Origin: Tupaia tana
Taxonomy: Eukaryota; Chordata; Mammalia; Scandentia; Tupaiidae
Length of the DNA stretch: 64,000 bases
Direction: 5' to 3'
Assembly: GCA_026018925.1 (NCBI GenBank)
Contig: JAKSZU010000012.1
Span: forward strand, 44,555,218-44,619,217
Shown in pieces: positions 62,219 through 64,000 of this stretch. Position 1 is the first letter of the stretch. Each line of letters starts with the position of its first letter. Below the pieces are notes generated by a model that was not told the origin of the DNA, did no database searches, and saw only the letters and a list, made by a program, of their open reading frames with translations. The translations under genes were made by a program, and so were the position numbers.

Positions 62219-62836
62219 GGGACCAGCAGTTTGCATAATGGCTATGTTGCTGGACTCCCATGTAGCTGACCGTGGTTCAAGTCCTGGACTTAGTGGTTTA
62301 AACTCATGCCGGGCCCCACGTGCCCAAGATTCTGAGAGGAGGATGGAGGAAAAGGGATTGCAGTGTAGCCATCCCTCTGGGGGGTGATTTCTCACTTTCT
62401 TTCTCTCTCTCTGTCTTTCTGGTGAGTGCATGCGTCCTATGGCAAAAAACCTCTCAAAAAAAAAGAAAAAAAGAAAAAAGATGACGACCACTTCTAGATC
62501 ACCTTTAGCTTTCCCAAGCCAACAGCTTCCCAGGGCATATCTGATCCTTCCTTGTTTTTCCACTATAAAATGTTTCCATGGGGCCAGCAGGTGGCATAGT
62601 GGCTAAAGCGCTGGACTACCACGTGGCCAACCATGGTTCAAGTCCTGGACTCGGCAGCTTGAAAACACCCCAAGTGTGTGTGTGTGTACATGCCCAAAAT
62701 CCCAAGAGGAGAATGGAAGAGAGAAGACTGCAGCATCTCCATCCCCCCAGGGGGTGAGTTCTCACTTTCTGTCTCTCTCTCTGGCAAGCACATGCACCCA
62801 ATAGCAAAAATCTCTCTTAAAAGCAAAACAAAATAA
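62219..62836 (+). repeat. Two sense family A SINEs
   Basis: First at 62219-62480, flanked by GATGACCACTTCTAG and a close copy. Second at 62580-62836, with head GGGGCCAGCAGGTGGCATAG and a family A body, a possible A/B head recombinant. Confidence 0.88.
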
Positions 62837-63184
62837 AACAAACTCTCCTGCCTGTATTTGAGTCTCTGCCAAATGCTGGTGACATTTGCTAGTTCTGAAT
62901 AAATAGTCTTTCCTTGTTCTCATTTGGGCAGTCTTCATTTATTTCCACATTTCATAAATACAAGTTTCAGCTTGATGAAAGGACTTGTGCAAAAGAGACC
63001 CTGGTAGAAGGACTGTCACTAGTCCTGATTTATAGATATTTGATTTTCCATTTGCACCCTCCTTTGAAATTGTTCTCACTGAGGACTCCTATGTCCTTCA
63101 TGTGGTCAAATCTATGAAAATTTTCAGATCTTACTTGACATTTCTGTGGCATTAAACACTGCACACCTTCCCTTATTCATTTAA
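62837..63184. other. Unique flank sequence
   Basis: Nothing recognised. Confidence 0.35.
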
Positions 63185-63344
63185 AAAAAATCATATGTTT
63201 AATTTTATTAAATATTATTGCTATTTGATTTGACTAGAGAGAGAGAGTGAGAGTGAGAAAGCAAGCTGCTAGGTTCAGGACTTGAACTGCGATCAATCAT
63301 GTGGGAGTCTAGCACCCTAACTACCACACTACCTGCTGGCCCTC
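63185..63344 (-). repeat. SINE family B
   Basis: Antisense copy; CTTCCCTTATTCATTT and CCTCCCTTATTCATTT flank it as target-site duplication. Confidence 0.93.
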
Positions 63345-63744
63345 CCTTATTCATTTTTCCCCATTCCCTTATTCATGAAGTTCCATCTTCTAGAAGCTTG
63401 TGCTCTCTTGGTTTGTTTGTTTTCCCTCATTTGGGTGCTGCTTTTCAATTTCCTTCCCAGATTTGTTTTCTTCAGTCACAGATGAGAATATCCTTTAGAG
63501 TTCTGCTGTTGGCCCTCTTTCTTTTTTCTAGAATCTCTTCCTGAAGCAATTTCACCTCTACACATGACTATCTTCAAAATGACAAGAAGTCCAAATTTAT
63601 ATCTCTAGTTTTTCTCTCTCCTGAGCCCCAAACCTCTATAGATACCTGCACTGGATGTCCCTGTTTGGTTGGTTTACTGTCACCTTAAATTCAGTAAATC
63701 CGAAAACTGTCTTCATTATCTCCTCCTCAGCTTGACTTATATTT

Positions 63745-64000
63745 TAAAAAAAGTTTTAAATTTTATTATTTTAATTAATTTTATATGTTCAATCACTGTA
63801 CATTACTATAGCTTATAAAGTGAATTTACAAAACATGGACACACTTCCTACCAGTCCTGTTGAAGATATCATACAGTTAACAATCTTCCATTTCTGTGTC
63901 CCTCAAATGTCTTACCTGTCTGTTTTTTTCCTTGATTCCTTTCCTCTAACTCTCCATCTCCCACCCTCTTCTTGCACTGTCTCCAGTGTTTATAACCATT
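63745..64000 (-). mobile_element. L1-family 3' end, antisense, runs off the window
   Basis: After a T/A-rich tail complement, ATCTTCCATTTCTG, CTTGATTCC, CTCCATCTCCCACCCTCTTC and TTGCACTGTCTCCAGTG match the reverse complement of the 3' UTR seen at 49960-50280 and 14930-15100. It is more diverged than either. Confidence 0.65.

Noticed and set aside
4448-62640. tRNA-like A and B boxes as candidate tRNA genes
   Set aside because: No complete cloverleaf with an acceptor stem; each is the head of a SINE followed by the family body and A-rich tail.
8469-62836. Recurrent 60-125-codon frames containing ALARKTER and [15 protein letters not shown] strings
   Set aside because: They recur wherever SINE family A lies and are translations of the repeat, not a protein family.

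Overview
This window is nuclear DNA from a placental mammal. It has spliced protein-coding exons with GT/AG borders, one CpG island, ancient mammalian repeats (MIR, L1M/HAL1, hAT, a MaLR-type LTR) and a dense load of younger tRNA-like SINEs. No bacterial-type gene, rRNA, genuine tRNA gene or CRISPR array is present. Species cannot be fixed from the sequence. Two 7SL-RNA-like monomers point to Euarchontoglires. The dominant SINEs are tRNA-derived and are not Alu, B1/B2 or the usual rabbit, horse or cow types, so a lineage such as colugo is possible but unproven.

Two genes are recognised, both on the minus strand. SCGB1A1 (uteroglobin/CC10) contributes its promoter, exon 1 (signal peptide) and the start of intron 1 at the left edge (about 1-660); the rest lies outside the window. 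ASRGL1 (isoaspartyl peptidase/L-asparaginase) is complete from about 32.18 kb to 60.6 kb. A CpG-island promoter and noncoding first exon are followed by six coding exons at 59658-59847, 45768-45910, 44803-44960, 37227-37345, 34186-34296 and 33091-33296. They join in frame to exactly 308 codons plus stop, with catalytic Thr168 and its partner residues present. In human the same two genes are neighbours on 11q12.3 in the same relative orientation, so the order is conserved.

Layout: 0-0.7 kb SCGB1A1 5' end; 0.7-32 kb intergenic DNA rich in SINEs, with MIR fossils, an L1M tail (4.2-5.8 kb), an L1 3' end (14.7-15.2 kb) and a MaLR-type LTR (30.66-31.35 kb); 32.2-60.6 kb ASRGL1; 60.8-64 kb upstream flank with SINEs and another L1 tail. 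The large second intron of ASRGL1 holds the most striking structure. A fossil HAL1/L1M element (about 46.74-53.1 kb) is split by several SINEs and by a much younger ORF1-only L1-derived element (47536-50288) flanked by an exact 16-bp target-site duplication.

Three SINE families are described here with local names. Family A (about 250 bp) has a tRNA-like head (A box TGGCGTAATGG, B box GGTTCGAGTCC), a CCCC..GGGGTGATTTCTCGCTTTC middle, and an end like CCTATAGCAAAAACCTC plus poly(A). Family B (about 170 bp) has the same type of head followed by CTTGCTTTCTCACTTTC, TCTGGTCAAATTAAAA and AATAAA-rich tails. Family C (about 190 bp) has the head GGGGCCAGGCAGTGGCACAG and is older. Repeat boundaries are read by eye and are good to about 5-15 bp.
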